Source: Promethearchaeota archaeon
GTDB lineage: Archaea > Asgardarchaeota > Lokiarchaeia > Sigynarchaeales > SOKP01
DNA: 16,769 bases
NCBI GenBank assembly: GCA_004524425.1
Contig: SDNN01000047.1
Span: 1-16,769 of the forward strand
Direction of reading: 5' to 3'
Shown here: in pieces, positions 6,133 through 12,544 of the stretch
How the letters are laid out: the number at the start of each line of letters is the position of its first letter
How positions within the stretch are numbered: the stretch's first letter is position 1
Position numbers and translations under genes: made by a program
Notes under the pieces: model-generated
What the model saw: only the letters and a program-made list of their open reading frames with translations
Databases searched by the model: none
What the model was told of the DNA's origin: nothing

Positions 6133-7329
6133 TCATGCTTTACTTAAGAAGGGAACGTATTTATTCTCACACAAACTTATGAGAGATTTGGTATAATCAA
6201 TCATTTTTTTCGCAATTTCAGGATGAGAAAGTAATTGTACTTCCATTTTATCATTTCTATCCCACAATGAATAAGGAGTCTCTTCATAGGGTACTTTTTC
6301 TCGAACTTCTACTCTCCAACTCTCTGGAAGTTCATTTTCCAATTCTACATCTAGCATTTTTGCCAAAAATATGGTCCATGCTCGTGGAACCACGGTCATT
6401 TGATATCCTCCACCTCCTACAGCTAACCATTTATCGTTACAATATTCTTTGGCGCATGTTTTAATTGTTTGACCCAAATGCCTATATACATCAATTGACA
6501 AACCCAGTTGAGTTAACGGATCGTTAAAGTGTGTATCAACACCAAGCTGGGTCACTAAAATATCAGGACTATATGCTTCAAGTATTTTGGGTATGCACGC
6601 CCTAAATATTTTTAGATACATTTTGTTGTCTGTACCTGGGAGTAATGGAAAGTTAATAGAATAACCATTTCCTAAACCTTCACCAATTTCGTTTGTCTCT
6701 CCCGTTCCAGGAAATAAAAATTTACCACTTTCATGCAATGAGATGGTCAATACATTCGGATCATCATAAAATAACCATTGCACTCCATCCCCGTGATGGC
6801 AATCAATATCTAAATAAGCTATTCTGATATCTTTTTTCAGTTTTTGAAGATGCTTTATGGCAACTGCGATATCATTAAAAATACAAAAGCCTGAGGCTTT
6901 ATTTTTAGTCGCATGATGCAAGCCTCCTGCGGGATTGAAAGCATAATCAAAATCATTCTCTTCCCATACTTTCTCAGCAGCTACTAAGCTCGCTCCACAA
7001 ACCAGGGCAGATGCTTCATACATCCCTTTAAAAATTGGATTATCTCCTGGACCTAATCCATACAGGTATGGTTTTATTTTCTTGTCTTCGGGATTATCGC
7101 TCAACTTCTTTACCGTGCTTACATAATCAGAAGAATGAACCATTTCTAATTCTTCACGAGTGGCTAACCTCGGTGCCATTTTCACGAGCCTTTCGTGCTT
7201 AATTAAACCTAATTTATCCATTAAGCTATACGTCAACATTATTCGTAGAGGTCGTAAAGGATGTCGTGGTCCAAAATTATATCTATTATATTCTTCAGTG
7301 AACATTAAACAGACTTTTCTACTTCCCAT
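6133..7329 (-). CDS. Histone deacetylase / AcuC family deacetylase
   Basis: A 398-aa protein of the arginase-deacetylase fold that hydrolyses acyl-lysine or other acylated amines with a catalytic zinc. Active-site residues align with human class I HDACs: H138-H139 in GGLHHA, the zinc ligands D176 and H178 in DIDCHHGDGV, D265 in LGVDTHFNDP, and the transition-state tyrosine Y309 in GGGGYQ. The loop HESGKFLFPGTG (199-210) is also typical. The length and the N-terminal PRHPLRPLR segment match AcuC-like proteins, whose known bacterial role is deacetylating acetyl-CoA synthetase. An archaeal target could instead be histone- or Alba-like proteins, which cannot be decided here. There is no signal peptide. 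It is monocistronic, convergent with the orphan gene at 5306 and divergent from that at 7610. An AT-rich TATA-like stretch at 7351-7370 may be its promoter. Confidence 0.94.
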   Translation of the reverse strand: MGSRKVCLMFTEEYNRYNFGPRHPLRPLRIMLTYSLMDKLGLIKHERLVKMAPRLATREELEMVHSSDYVSTVKKLSDNPEDKKIKPYLYGLGPGDNPIFKGMYEASALVCGASLVAAEKVWEENDFDYAFNPAGGLHHATKNKASGFCIFNDIAVAIKHLQKLKKDIRIAYLDIDCHHGDGVQWLFYDDPNVLTISLHESGKFLFPGTGETNEIGEGLGNGYSINFPLLPGTDNKMYLKIFRACIPKILEAYSPDILVTQLGVDTHFNDPLTQLGLSIDVYRHLGQTIKTCAKEYCNDKWLAVGGGGYQMTVVPRAWTIFLAKMLDVELENELPESWRVEVREKVPYEETPYSLWDRNDKMEVQLLSHPEIAKKMIDYTKSLISLCENKYVPFLSKA

Positions 7330-7524
7330 GGTCCCATGTAAAATTGATTAGTTAGAACTTAATTAAATAAATCCAACCTTGTATTTTAAATAATTTATTA
7401 TTTTTTGAAAATCAGAAATTCAGGTATTATTTGAAATATTAATTTTTTCGATGAAATAATGAAAATGAACTTACGAAGATGTCTTGATAACAAGATTAGA
7501 GTGCATTAAACAGAAGGAATAAAT

Positions 7525-7590
7525 ATGAAAACTTATATTATGGGAATATCATATAAAGAATTAAAGATTTTTTCAAAACTTAAATCATAA
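7525..7590 (+). CDS. Candidate small ORF, 21 aa, with a Shine-Dalgarno sequence
   Basis: ATG at 7525 opens 21 codons (MKTYIMGISY...SKLKS) ending in TAA at 7590, 19 nt before the next start. AGAAGGA at 7512-7518 lies 6 nt before the ATG, a better Shine-Dalgarno context than most genes in this window have. It may be a leader peptide, a short independent protein or chance; the composition alone is not informative. Confidence 0.25.
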   Translation: MKTYIMGISYKELKIFSKLKS

Positions 7591-7609
7591 TAAGGCAGTT
7601 CTTACCACA

Positions 7610-8164
7610 ATGTCGATTCAGTTTCGAAAATTTATAACAAGGATTGGTAAACAAACTGATTTTAAACCAATCAAGAACCAATTGCTCATATCTTTAAGGA
7701 AAGATAGTGAGAATAAATATAAAAACTATCCACGGCTCTTGGAGATGATGCGAGAACTATGGCCTGATTATAAGGCGCGTTCTCGAATTTCTCATCTTTT
7801 AAAGGATCATCATGAAGAAATCTTTGATTTTTATTTAAACACGCTGTTTCCTTTCCGAAAAAGAGGCTTGAGTTATGATGATCCGGAAGCACCCACTCCT
7901 GTAGACTTTAAATTAGTGTACAAATATCATTATAATCAAAAAGAGATAAATGCTATAGAAGAAGTCATGAAAGATTTAGAGATCGATGAAAAACTCGAAA
8001 ATGTGTTGAAAAGATTGTTTATATTTGCGATAAGTTCTTTCGGTCCAATGGTCGAAGAAATATTTGAACGACCTTTTGCATTTCAATTTTCGAGCATCGA
8101 TGCGGAGCAATTACCAAATGAAGAGTGGGAAATAACTGCTGTTATTTCAGGTAGAGAGCAATAA
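7610..8164 (+). CDS. Hypothetical protein, 184 aa
   Basis: I do not recognise this family. The protein is soluble, mostly helical and rich in charged and aromatic residues. It has a basic N-terminal half (KFITRIGKQ, KARSRISHLLKDHH) and an acidic middle (EVMKDLEIDEKLENVLKRL), then a more hydrophobic helix (FIFAISSFGPMVEEIF) and an acidic tail. There are no cysteines and no catalytic motif that I can name. ATG at 7610 is the first in-frame start. AAGG lies about 14 nt upstream. The gene is convergent with the carbamoyltransferase gene, with only 21 nt between the stop codons. The possible short ORF at 7525-7590 may be co-transcribed. Confidence 0.65.
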   Translation: MSIQFRKFITRIGKQTDFKPIKNQLLISLRKDSENKYKNYPRLLEMMRELWPDYKARSRISHLLKDHHEEIFDFYLNTLFPFRKRGLSYDDPEAPTPVDFKLVYKYHYNQKEINAIEEVMKDLEIDEKLENVLKRLFIFAISSFGPMVEEIFERPFAFQFSSIDAEQLPNEEWEITAVISGREQ

Positions 8165-8185
8165 CTCAGACTTTCTGATTCAATT

Positions 8186-9190
8186 TTAAACACTTTCTTT
8201 AAGTAGATAATATAGAAGTGCCTTGACCGTATGAAGTCTATTTTCTGCCTGATCATACACGATTGAATGACTGCCGTCTATAACAGCGTCGTCCGCCACT
8301 ATGTTTCTTCTAATAGGTAAACAATGCATTAGAATTGAATCAGATTTAGTGTATTCCAAATATTCCTCTTTTATCCTCCATTGATCTCTATATGGTATTC
8401 TTAATTTCTTTTCTTGCCTTGCATCACCATAGAATTCTAAAGCACCCCAACTTTTAATATAAACGACATCAGCATCTTGATAAGCTTCTTTTAAATCGTG
8501 AGAAACATTTAATGAGCCTCCTGCCTCCCTTGCATTAGTATGAGCTATGCTCACAATTTCTTTATCTAAATCATATGCTTTAGGATGAACTAAAGAGACA
8601 TCCATTCCATATCTAGTAGTAATTAATAATATTGAATTGGGAACGCTAACAGGCAATGGTTTTGGATGATAAGCCCATGAAATTACGACTTTTTTTCCTT
8701 TTAACTCCTTTTTTTTTTCCTTCATTGTAAAAATGTCCGTTAATCCCTGAAGAGGATGAAATTGATCATCTTCAAAATTAATCACGGGAATATCAACATG
8801 AGAGGCAAACTCACGTAAAATTCTATTAGCCTCTTTGTAAATCCAATCGACAGACACTGGAAACAATCTTATACCTAAAGCATCATAATATCTTGCCAAT
8901 ACCACAGCAGTGTCCTTCACTGATTCTGACTGATAACCAATCCATGAATCCTTTATGCTATTGTACGCAGGATGCATGCCGAGATGATATGCTGCAACCT
9001 CTGTTGAATTTCGTGTTCTAGTAGAGGGATTATAGAAAAACATGCATAATGATTTTCCTTGTAGAGTATTAGCATAATTTTTCGGATTCATTTTCATATC
9101 CTGGGTTATATCCAATAATTCGTCTAAATCTGCCTTACTCCAATCTTGAGTCGAAATAAAATCCTTTTTGTATTTATGATTTGGATTCAT
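8186..9190 (-). CDS. argF': N-acetylornithine/N-succinylornithine carbamoyltransferase-like enzyme
   Basis: A 334-aa member of the aspartate/ornithine carbamoyltransferase family. The carbamoyl-phosphate loop is PSTRTR at 55-60, HPLQ at 145-148 is the second phosphate-side motif, and HCLP is at 289-292. Several segments resemble the acetylated-ornithine subgroup rather than standard OTCase: WAYHPKPLPVSVPNS from 172, KSWGALEFYG at 246-255, and the C-terminal DQAENRLHTVKA. The enzyme would carbamoylate an N2-acylated ornithine in an arginine route that bypasses free ornithine, in the cytosol. Acetyl versus succinyl preference cannot be decided from sequence alone. No other arginine genes are nearby. 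GAGGTG (read in reverse at 9201-9206) precedes the ATG by 10 nt, and an in-frame stop directly upstream fixes the start. Confidence 0.82.
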   Translation of the reverse strand: MNPNHKYKKDFISTQDWSKADLDELLDITQDMKMNPKNYANTLQGKSLCMFFYNPSTRTRNSTEVAAYHLGMHPAYNSIKDSWIGYQSESVKDTAVVLARYYDALGIRLFPVSVDWIYKEANRILREFASHVDIPVINFEDDQFHPLQGLTDIFTMKEKKKELKGKKVVISWAYHPKPLPVSVPNSILLITTRYGMDVSLVHPKAYDLDKEIVSIAHTNAREAGGSLNVSHDLKEAYQDADVVYIKSWGALEFYGDARQEKKLRIPYRDQWRIKEEYLEYTKSDSILMHCLPIRRNIVADDAVIDGSHSIVYDQAENRLHTVKALLYYLLKESV

Positions 9191-9321
9191 CTAAATGACG
9201 CACCTCAATTTTCTTAAATAACATCGAAATAAATCATGTAAATTAATCACCTATAAAAAATAAAAATTAGAATTCCTCATATATGAATGTTTTTGTTTTC
9301 AAGTTCAGAAGATTAAAGCTT

Positions 9322-9747
9322 TCACTTCTTTAAATAAGCTCCAAGATCCATCATTTCTCCATCGCCTTGTTTCACCTTTATCTTGCTTTTAATTCCTTTT
9401 GCTTTTCTTTCAAGATAAATGATGACATCCTCAGGAATCCTTTTGGGAACGCCTCCTCTCTGAGCTATGATGCTTATTAAATAATCGATGCTTTGAACCA
9501 CGTCCGGACTTATTAATTCGTTGATTATTGAATTATAGACCGCAGGTTCATTCTTCTTAAAATGTTCTAAACGGGTATAAGCTTCAGGCATCAAGACAGC
9601 TCTCAATAAATAATCAACTTTGTCCCAAATACTTGTCTTTTTTTCTTGAGTATCCTTATTTTTTTTTTGAGCATCCATTAATGCTTTCATTTTTCTCATC
9701 CGTATCTTGTCCAATTCGTGTTTGTCATTATCTTGTTTTTCATTCAT
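9322..9747 (-). CDS. PDCD5/TFAR19-like DNA-binding protein
   Basis: A 141-aa basic, helical protein. The N-terminal charged helix (IRMRKMKALMDAQKK, 15-29), the core VDYLLRAVLMPEAYTRL (44-60) and the end KIKVKQGDGEMMDLG (122-136) follow the order of archaeal and eukaryotic PDCD5: a basic helix, I-L-x-x-V-L-x-P-E-A-x-x-R-L, then a positively charged tail. Archaeal members bind double-stranded DNA. The middle (about 66-105) is longer than in the usual 110-120-aa archaeal homologues, so this copy is divergent. ATG at 9747 is preceded by GGTGA (read in reverse at 9757-9761) at 9 nt spacing. It begins 20 nt after the Gfo/Idh gene stop and is probably co-transcribed with it. Confidence 0.68.
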   Translation of the reverse strand: MNEKQDNDKHELDKIRMRKMKALMDAQKKNKDTQEKKTSIWDKVDYLLRAVLMPEAYTRLEHFKKNEPAVYNSIINELISPDVVQSIDYLISIIAQRGGVPKRIPEDVIIYLERKAKGIKSKIKVKQGDGEMMDLGAYLKK

Positions 9748-9767
9748 TCCTTTTATTCACCAAACTT

Positions 9768-10694
9768 TTAATTATTAACAATTTTAAGGGCAATTTCTAA
9801 AGCCTTTATTCCATCATCTAAGGTGACTAAAGTGTTTTTATCATATAGGAAATTATTAATTTCTTTCCTTAAAGGTTCATCCGCCCTTAGAGGAGTATAT
9901 GATATTTCCTTCGTGGTCGGTAATTCACCTTGTAAATCCATTCCCGTGCGAATGGTAATTTTCTGGGAAATAAAATCAATGGTTATGCCTCCTAATTCAC
10001 CGTTAACATACATTCTTCGGAATTTTGAAGGAGTAAGCCAATTCGATTCGATGCTACCAATTGCATCTCCAAAATCCAAGAAAATAAAAGCAGCATCAGC
10101 GTGGATCTCATCTTTAAAGCACTTCTTGATGCCAAACGCATTTTTTATGGAATTTTTACCCATTAATCTTTCTTGTAGATAAATGTCATGAATCGATAAA
10201 TCTAAAATGACTCCCATTTGCCATTGTCTCCTCGGATATAAACCCACTCGCTTTGACGAGAGGGATATGATTTCTCCTATGCTGGAAAGATTTTGTTGTA
10301 ATTTTTCAAATACTGGATTATAAAGCTCGATAAATGCAGGCATTATCTTGATGGTTTCATCATATTTCTTAAACTGCTCAAGTTCTTCTATATTTAAAGC
10401 CATTGGCTTCTCCATCAATATATCAATTCCTGCATCAGCAAATTTTTTTGAAACCATTGGAATATTTTTAGGTGGGATAACAACACTTGCAGCATCAATA
10501 TCTTCATTTTTAATTAAATCTTCAACAGAATCATACAGGTTGACATCGTCATATTGATGATTCTTCCTAATAATTCCTAATTTTTCTTTATTTATGTCAC
10601 ACACTCCAACTAACTTTGAGAGTTCATGAAAGTTTCTCACATGAGCCCGACCAAACCACCCCGCACCGACTACTGCAGTTCTCTTCTTTTTCAT
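9768..10694 (-). CDS. Gfo/Idh/MocA family oxidoreductase (copy 2)
   Basis: A 308-aa NAD(P)-dependent dehydrogenase. The Rossmann loop is GAGWFG at 10-15, the EKP motif is at 95-97, and the catalytic-site region is GVILDLSIHDI (161-171), with H169 and D170 at the expected positions. It is only distantly related to the copy at 1593-2642 and shorter by about 40 residues, so the two are not a recent duplication. Archaeal members of this shorter type include UDP-sugar and glucose-fructose-type dehydrogenases; the substrate here is unknown. The only neighbour that appears co-transcribed is the PDCD5-like gene 20 nt downstream, whose function is not obviously linked. The tRNA-Tyr gene lies upstream on the same strand, separated by a T-run. 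Confidence 0.9.
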   Translation of the reverse strand: MKKKRTAVVGAGWFGRAHVRNFHELSKLVGVCDINKEKLGIIRKNHQYDDVNLYDSVEDLIKNEDIDAASVVIPPKNIPMVSKKFADAGIDILMEKPMALNIEELEQFKKYDETIKIMPAFIELYNPVFEKLQQNLSSIGEIISLSSKRVGLYPRRQWQMGVILDLSIHDIYLQERLMGKNSIKNAFGIKKCFKDEIHADAAFIFLDFGDAIGSIESNWLTPSKFRRMYVNGELGGITIDFISQKITIRTGMDLQGELPTTKEISYTPLRADEPLRKEINNFLYDKNTLVTLDDGIKALEIALKIVNN

Positions 10695-10780
10695 CTGCTT
10701 TTAATCCACGTTATATGAATAAACTAATGGAAGCTAAAATAAGAATTTTTTGGAGTTTCCCACTAGATAGAGAGTATAAT

Positions 10781-10787
10781 AAAAAAA
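10781..10787 (-). terminator. Oligo-T terminator of tRNA-Tyr
   Basis: On the minus strand a T7 run begins 4 nt after the encoded CCA end of the tRNA, the usual position and form of an archaeal tRNA terminator. Confidence 0.6.
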
Positions 10788-10823
10788 TAATGGTCCCCTC
10801 TGCCGGCCTTGATCCGGCGACAT

Positions 10824-10841
10824 TTACCGGCTTTGAAAGCT
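10824..10841 (-). other. Putative second tRNA-Tyr intron (18 nt, position 43/44)
   Basis: Without removing these 18 nt the variable loop would have 23 nt, whereas archaeal tRNA-Tyr has about 5. On the minus strand the flanks form a bulge-helix-bulge core. A38-C-C-G41 pairs with CGGT as a 4-bp central helix. The 3-nt bulges are AGA (cut AG^A) and AAA (cut AA^A). The inner helix is GCTT/AAGC closing a TCA loop. The predicted cuts give exactly the ATGTC variable loop. I see no good outer helix, so a relaxed form is possible. Confidence 0.7.
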
Positions 10842-10847
10842 CTCGGT

Positions 10848-10895
10848 TTCGGCTGACGTATCTTCATGGGCAAGCGCCTTAGTACGCGATTTTAT
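10848..10895 (-). other. tRNA-Tyr anticodon-loop intron (48 nt, position 37/38)
   Basis: It interrupts the anticodon loop at the canonical archaeal site, after G37 (the last A can belong to either side). The 3' end of the intron, CAGCCGA, can pair over 7 bp with TCGGCTG (tRNA positions 28-34), so it competes with the anticodon stem. GCGTA and TACGT form an inner helix, and GGC-GCTT-GCC a terminal hairpin. I cannot draw a strict 3-4-3 bulge-helix-bulge, so the motif is probably relaxed. Confidence 0.85.
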
Positions 10896-10960
10896 CTACA
10901 GCCGAGCACTCTACCAGTCTGAGTTAAGAGGGGCTATTTATAAGTTATAATTATGTAATT

Positions 10961-10970
10961 AATATATTTC
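10961..10970 (-). promoter_or_regulatory. TATA-like box of tRNA-Tyr
   Basis: GAAATATATT on the minus strand is centred about 32 nt before the mature 5' end at 10933. Transcription would start near 10939, giving a leader of about 6 nt. A second TATA-like TTATAAATAG lies too close to the tRNA to serve. Confidence 0.45.
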
Positions 10971-11130
10971 TTACGATTTTCCGCTCAGATTTGAAAGCTT
11001 TTATTTTGAAATCTTTTTATGTAAAAAAAATTTATAAAAACTATTAGAAAGATCGCAAAAAATTCATTTAGATTCTTGAATATAAATCTTTTCTAATAAT
11101 AAACTTTATAATAAATTAATTTATTAAAGA

Positions 11131-11138
11131 TTTATAAG
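11131..11138 (+). promoter_or_regulatory. TATA-like box of the E2 gene
   Basis: TTTATAAG is centred about 45 nt before the E2 ATG. Transcription would start near 11160, leaving a short leader of about 19 nt that includes AAGGA. The tRNA-Tyr and E2 promoters lie back to back in this 245-nt interval; nothing else was found in it. Confidence 0.45.
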
Positions 11139-11178
11139 TTCAAGTACATGAATTAAACAAACAAGGACTTTGGTTAAA

Positions 11179-11688
11179 ATGCGTGAAGAAACTGACTATA
11201 CCGAAGCAATAGAAGCATATAAAGAGGATGATCATGTCATTCTTGAACCATGGGGAAGAAGCATAGACCATCTTAGGCTTACTATAATCGGCAAAAAAGG
11301 CACGCCCTATGCGGGGGGTAGATTTGTTTTTGAAATAAAATTTCCAGAGAATTATCCATTTCAACCTCCTTATGTCTATGCCGTAACTCTCATGTGGCAT
11401 CCCAACATCGACTCATCAATACCTCCAGGGAAATTAAATATATGTTTAGATTTAATCAATCCAGATTTAGTTGGAAAAGTTGATGCGGCTACTGGTGCGA
11501 GCGGCTGGACCCCGAGTAAAACGCTGACTAATATTATTGAAGCTCTTAAAGGCATGATGCACTATGAGGCTCCCTTCTTTAACCCCGGAGATCCCCTTAA
11601 CCATGAAGCGGGGGAGCAATATTTCCGGTCGCTGAAAAAGTTCGAATCGAAAGCCAAGAAATGGACAGAGAAATACGCCATGGATTAA
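11179..11688 (+). CDS. E2 ubiquitin-conjugating enzyme-like protein
   Basis: A 169-aa UBC-fold protein. Family features in order are GTPYAGGRFVFEIKFPENYP (41-60), the PP turn at 63-64, the HPN motif at 74-76, the catalytic cysteine C89 in KLNICLDL, W110 in GWTPSKTL, the crossover helix TNIIEALKGMM, and NPGDPLNHEAG (135-145). The HPN asparagine stabilises the isopeptide-forming transition state, so a true conjugating enzyme is expected: it would take a ubiquitin-like protein from the nearby E1 as a thioester and pass it to lysines. An extra GKVDAATGA-type loop separates Cys89 from W110 compared with short eukaryotic E2s. ATG at 11179 is preferred over TTG at 11170, which lies only about 3 nt from AAGGA. 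A fragment of this gene's 3' end recurs at 12545-12576. Confidence 0.94.
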   Translation: MREETDYTEAIEAYKEDDHVILEPWGRSIDHLRLTIIGKKGTPYAGGRFVFEIKFPENYPFQPPYVYAVTLMWHPNIDSSIPPGKLNICLDLINPDLVGKVDAATGASGWTPSKTLTNIIEALKGMMHYEAPFFNPGDPLNHEAGEQYFRSLKKFESKAKKWTEKYAMD

Positions 11689-11690
11689 AT
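11659..11690 (+). repeat. E2 3'-end repeat, copy 1 (in the intact gene)
   Basis: This 32-nt segment covers the last nine codons and stop of the E2 gene. It matches 12545-12576 at 29 of 32 positions, in the same orientation. The two copies bracket the toxin-antitoxin pair. Confidence 0.85.
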
Positions 11691-11737
11691 CTGAAGAATT
11701 AAGAAGTTGGACATATTAAACTAATCTGTATTTTCCT

Positions 11738-12103
11738 CTAATATTTACGAATTCTTAAGGTTTTTCCATCAGTAACTATAAATCTATTTTTTAAATCAAT
11801 ATTTTGGCTTTTTATTAGATTTAACACATGCATAATTGTAGAATAAATAATATCAGGTGATTGGGGGTTTATTCTAAGTAAAATGATACCATATGGATTC
11901 ATTTTCTGATAGTAGGTTAAATATCCAAAATCTTTATCCATGGTTATAATAGCTTTTTGTTTTTTATTACTTAATTTAATAATTTCTTCATCATCAATTC
12001 CTCTCTTCATTTCTCTTATGGATACTATCTTGTAACCCTTTCCTCTTAATTGTTTAATTACTGAATTTGGAATATTTTCATCTGCAATTAATTTAAAATC
12101 CAT
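11738..12103 (-). CDS. DUF5615 PIN-like toxin
   Basis: A 121-aa protein with the DUF5615 (PIN-like, Mut7-C-related) pattern. The N-terminal IADENIPNSVIKQLRGKGY (6-24) carries the first acidic residues (D8, E9), and a later TMDKDFGYL segment (54-62) carries D56 and D58. These acidic clusters are the presumed metal site of PIN-type RNases. It lies 58 nt downstream of a DUF433 gene on the same strand, the standard antitoxin-toxin order for this pair. The gene points against the E2 gene. No Shine-Dalgarno sequence is clear. The target RNA is unknown. Confidence 0.85.
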   Translation of the reverse strand: MDFKLIADENIPNSVIKQLRGKGYKIVSIREMKRGIDDEEIIKLSNKKQKAIITMDKDFGYLTYYQKMNPYGIILLRINPQSPDIIYSTIMHVLNLIKSQNIDLKNRFIVTDGKTLRIRKY

Positions 12104-12161
12104 CTTATCTTTCTTTTATTATTTTAATAAAGTCAATTTGGAAGAGATTATAGTTAAAGGA

Positions 12162-12389
12162 TTAAGTAGATATTTTGAATACATCTTCTTCTCTAATTAT
12201 TTGATGAGCGTATTGTAGAACTGCTAAAATATCGTCCTTTTCTATTTCATATTCTTCTTGAATCTTATCAAAACTCCAATCAGATGCTAATAATTCCAAA
12301 ATAAAATCAACAGAGAGTCGAGTACCCCGAATACATGGCTTTCCAGCACATATTTTAGCATTAATAACAATTCTATCTGGAACTTTCAT
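12162..12389 (-). CDS. DUF433 antitoxin (partner of DUF5615 toxin)
   Basis: A 75-aa protein with the whole DUF433 signature: IVINAKICAGKPCIRGTRL (8-26), then VDFILELLASDWSFDKIQEE and a C-terminal helix with AVLQYAHQII. The family has a winged-helix-like DNA-binding fold, usually acting as the antitoxin and autoregulator of a DUF5615 toxin. Its length is normal for the family. It is the first gene of the two-gene operon. No Shine-Dalgarno sequence is seen. The pair sits between two copies of the E2 3' end, pointing to later arrival at this site. Confidence 0.88.
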   Translation of the reverse strand: MKVPDRIVINAKICAGKPCIRGTRLSVDFILELLASDWSFDKIQEEYEIEKDDILAVLQYAHQIIREEDVFKIST

Positions 12390-12544
12390 ATGTTTTTTAT
12401 GGAAAAAGAGACTTAATAAGTTTTTGGGATAAATTATTTTCTAATTTTCATTTAAATAATAAAAACATGCTAATAGGCTAAAAACTATATATTAAAAATA
12501 GTTTTAAAAAAACTATTAATGCTTTTTAGTGTAGAAAATTTAGA

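Larger units (their letters stand above)
10791..10933 (-). tRNA. tRNA-Tyr(GTA), CCA encoded, with two apparent introns
   Basis: Read on minus from 10933, the acceptor CCCCTCT pairs with AGAGGGG, and C1-G72 is the archaeal/eukaryotic tyrosine identity pair. TA follows, then a D-arm ACTC/GAGT with loop AGACTGGTA, then the anticodon arm CTCGG-CTGTAGA-CCGAG with anticodon GTA (10897-10899). The variable loop is ATGTC and the T-arm is GCCGG-ATCAAGG-CCGGC, followed by A73 and encoded CCA. This mature form of 77 nt arises only if two insertions are removed: 48 nt in the anticodon loop (10848-10895) and 18 nt between positions 43 and 44 (10824-10841). Position 54 is A instead of the usual T. The gene decodes UAU/UAC. 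The tRNA identity is certain from structure; removal of the second insertion is inferred. Confidence 0.93.

Noticed and set aside
10824..10846. Long type II variable arm in tRNA-Tyr instead of a second intron
   Set aside because: Bacterial tRNA-Tyr has such an arm, but archaeal tRNA-Tyr does not, and C1-G72 marks this as archaeal. The stem would also not close the arm neatly, while cutting at the bulge-helix-bulge positions gives a perfect 5-nt loop.
10616..10882. Plus-strand 88-codon frame across the tRNA-Tyr gene
   Set aside because: It runs through the antisense of the tRNA and the start of the Gfo/Idh gene; the peptide has no recognisable features.
10989..10998. Ten-base match between the tRNA intron 2 region (TTTGAAAGCT) and the tRNA/E2 promoter interval
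   Set aside because: Short, AT-rich and partly self-complementary; a chance match is likely.
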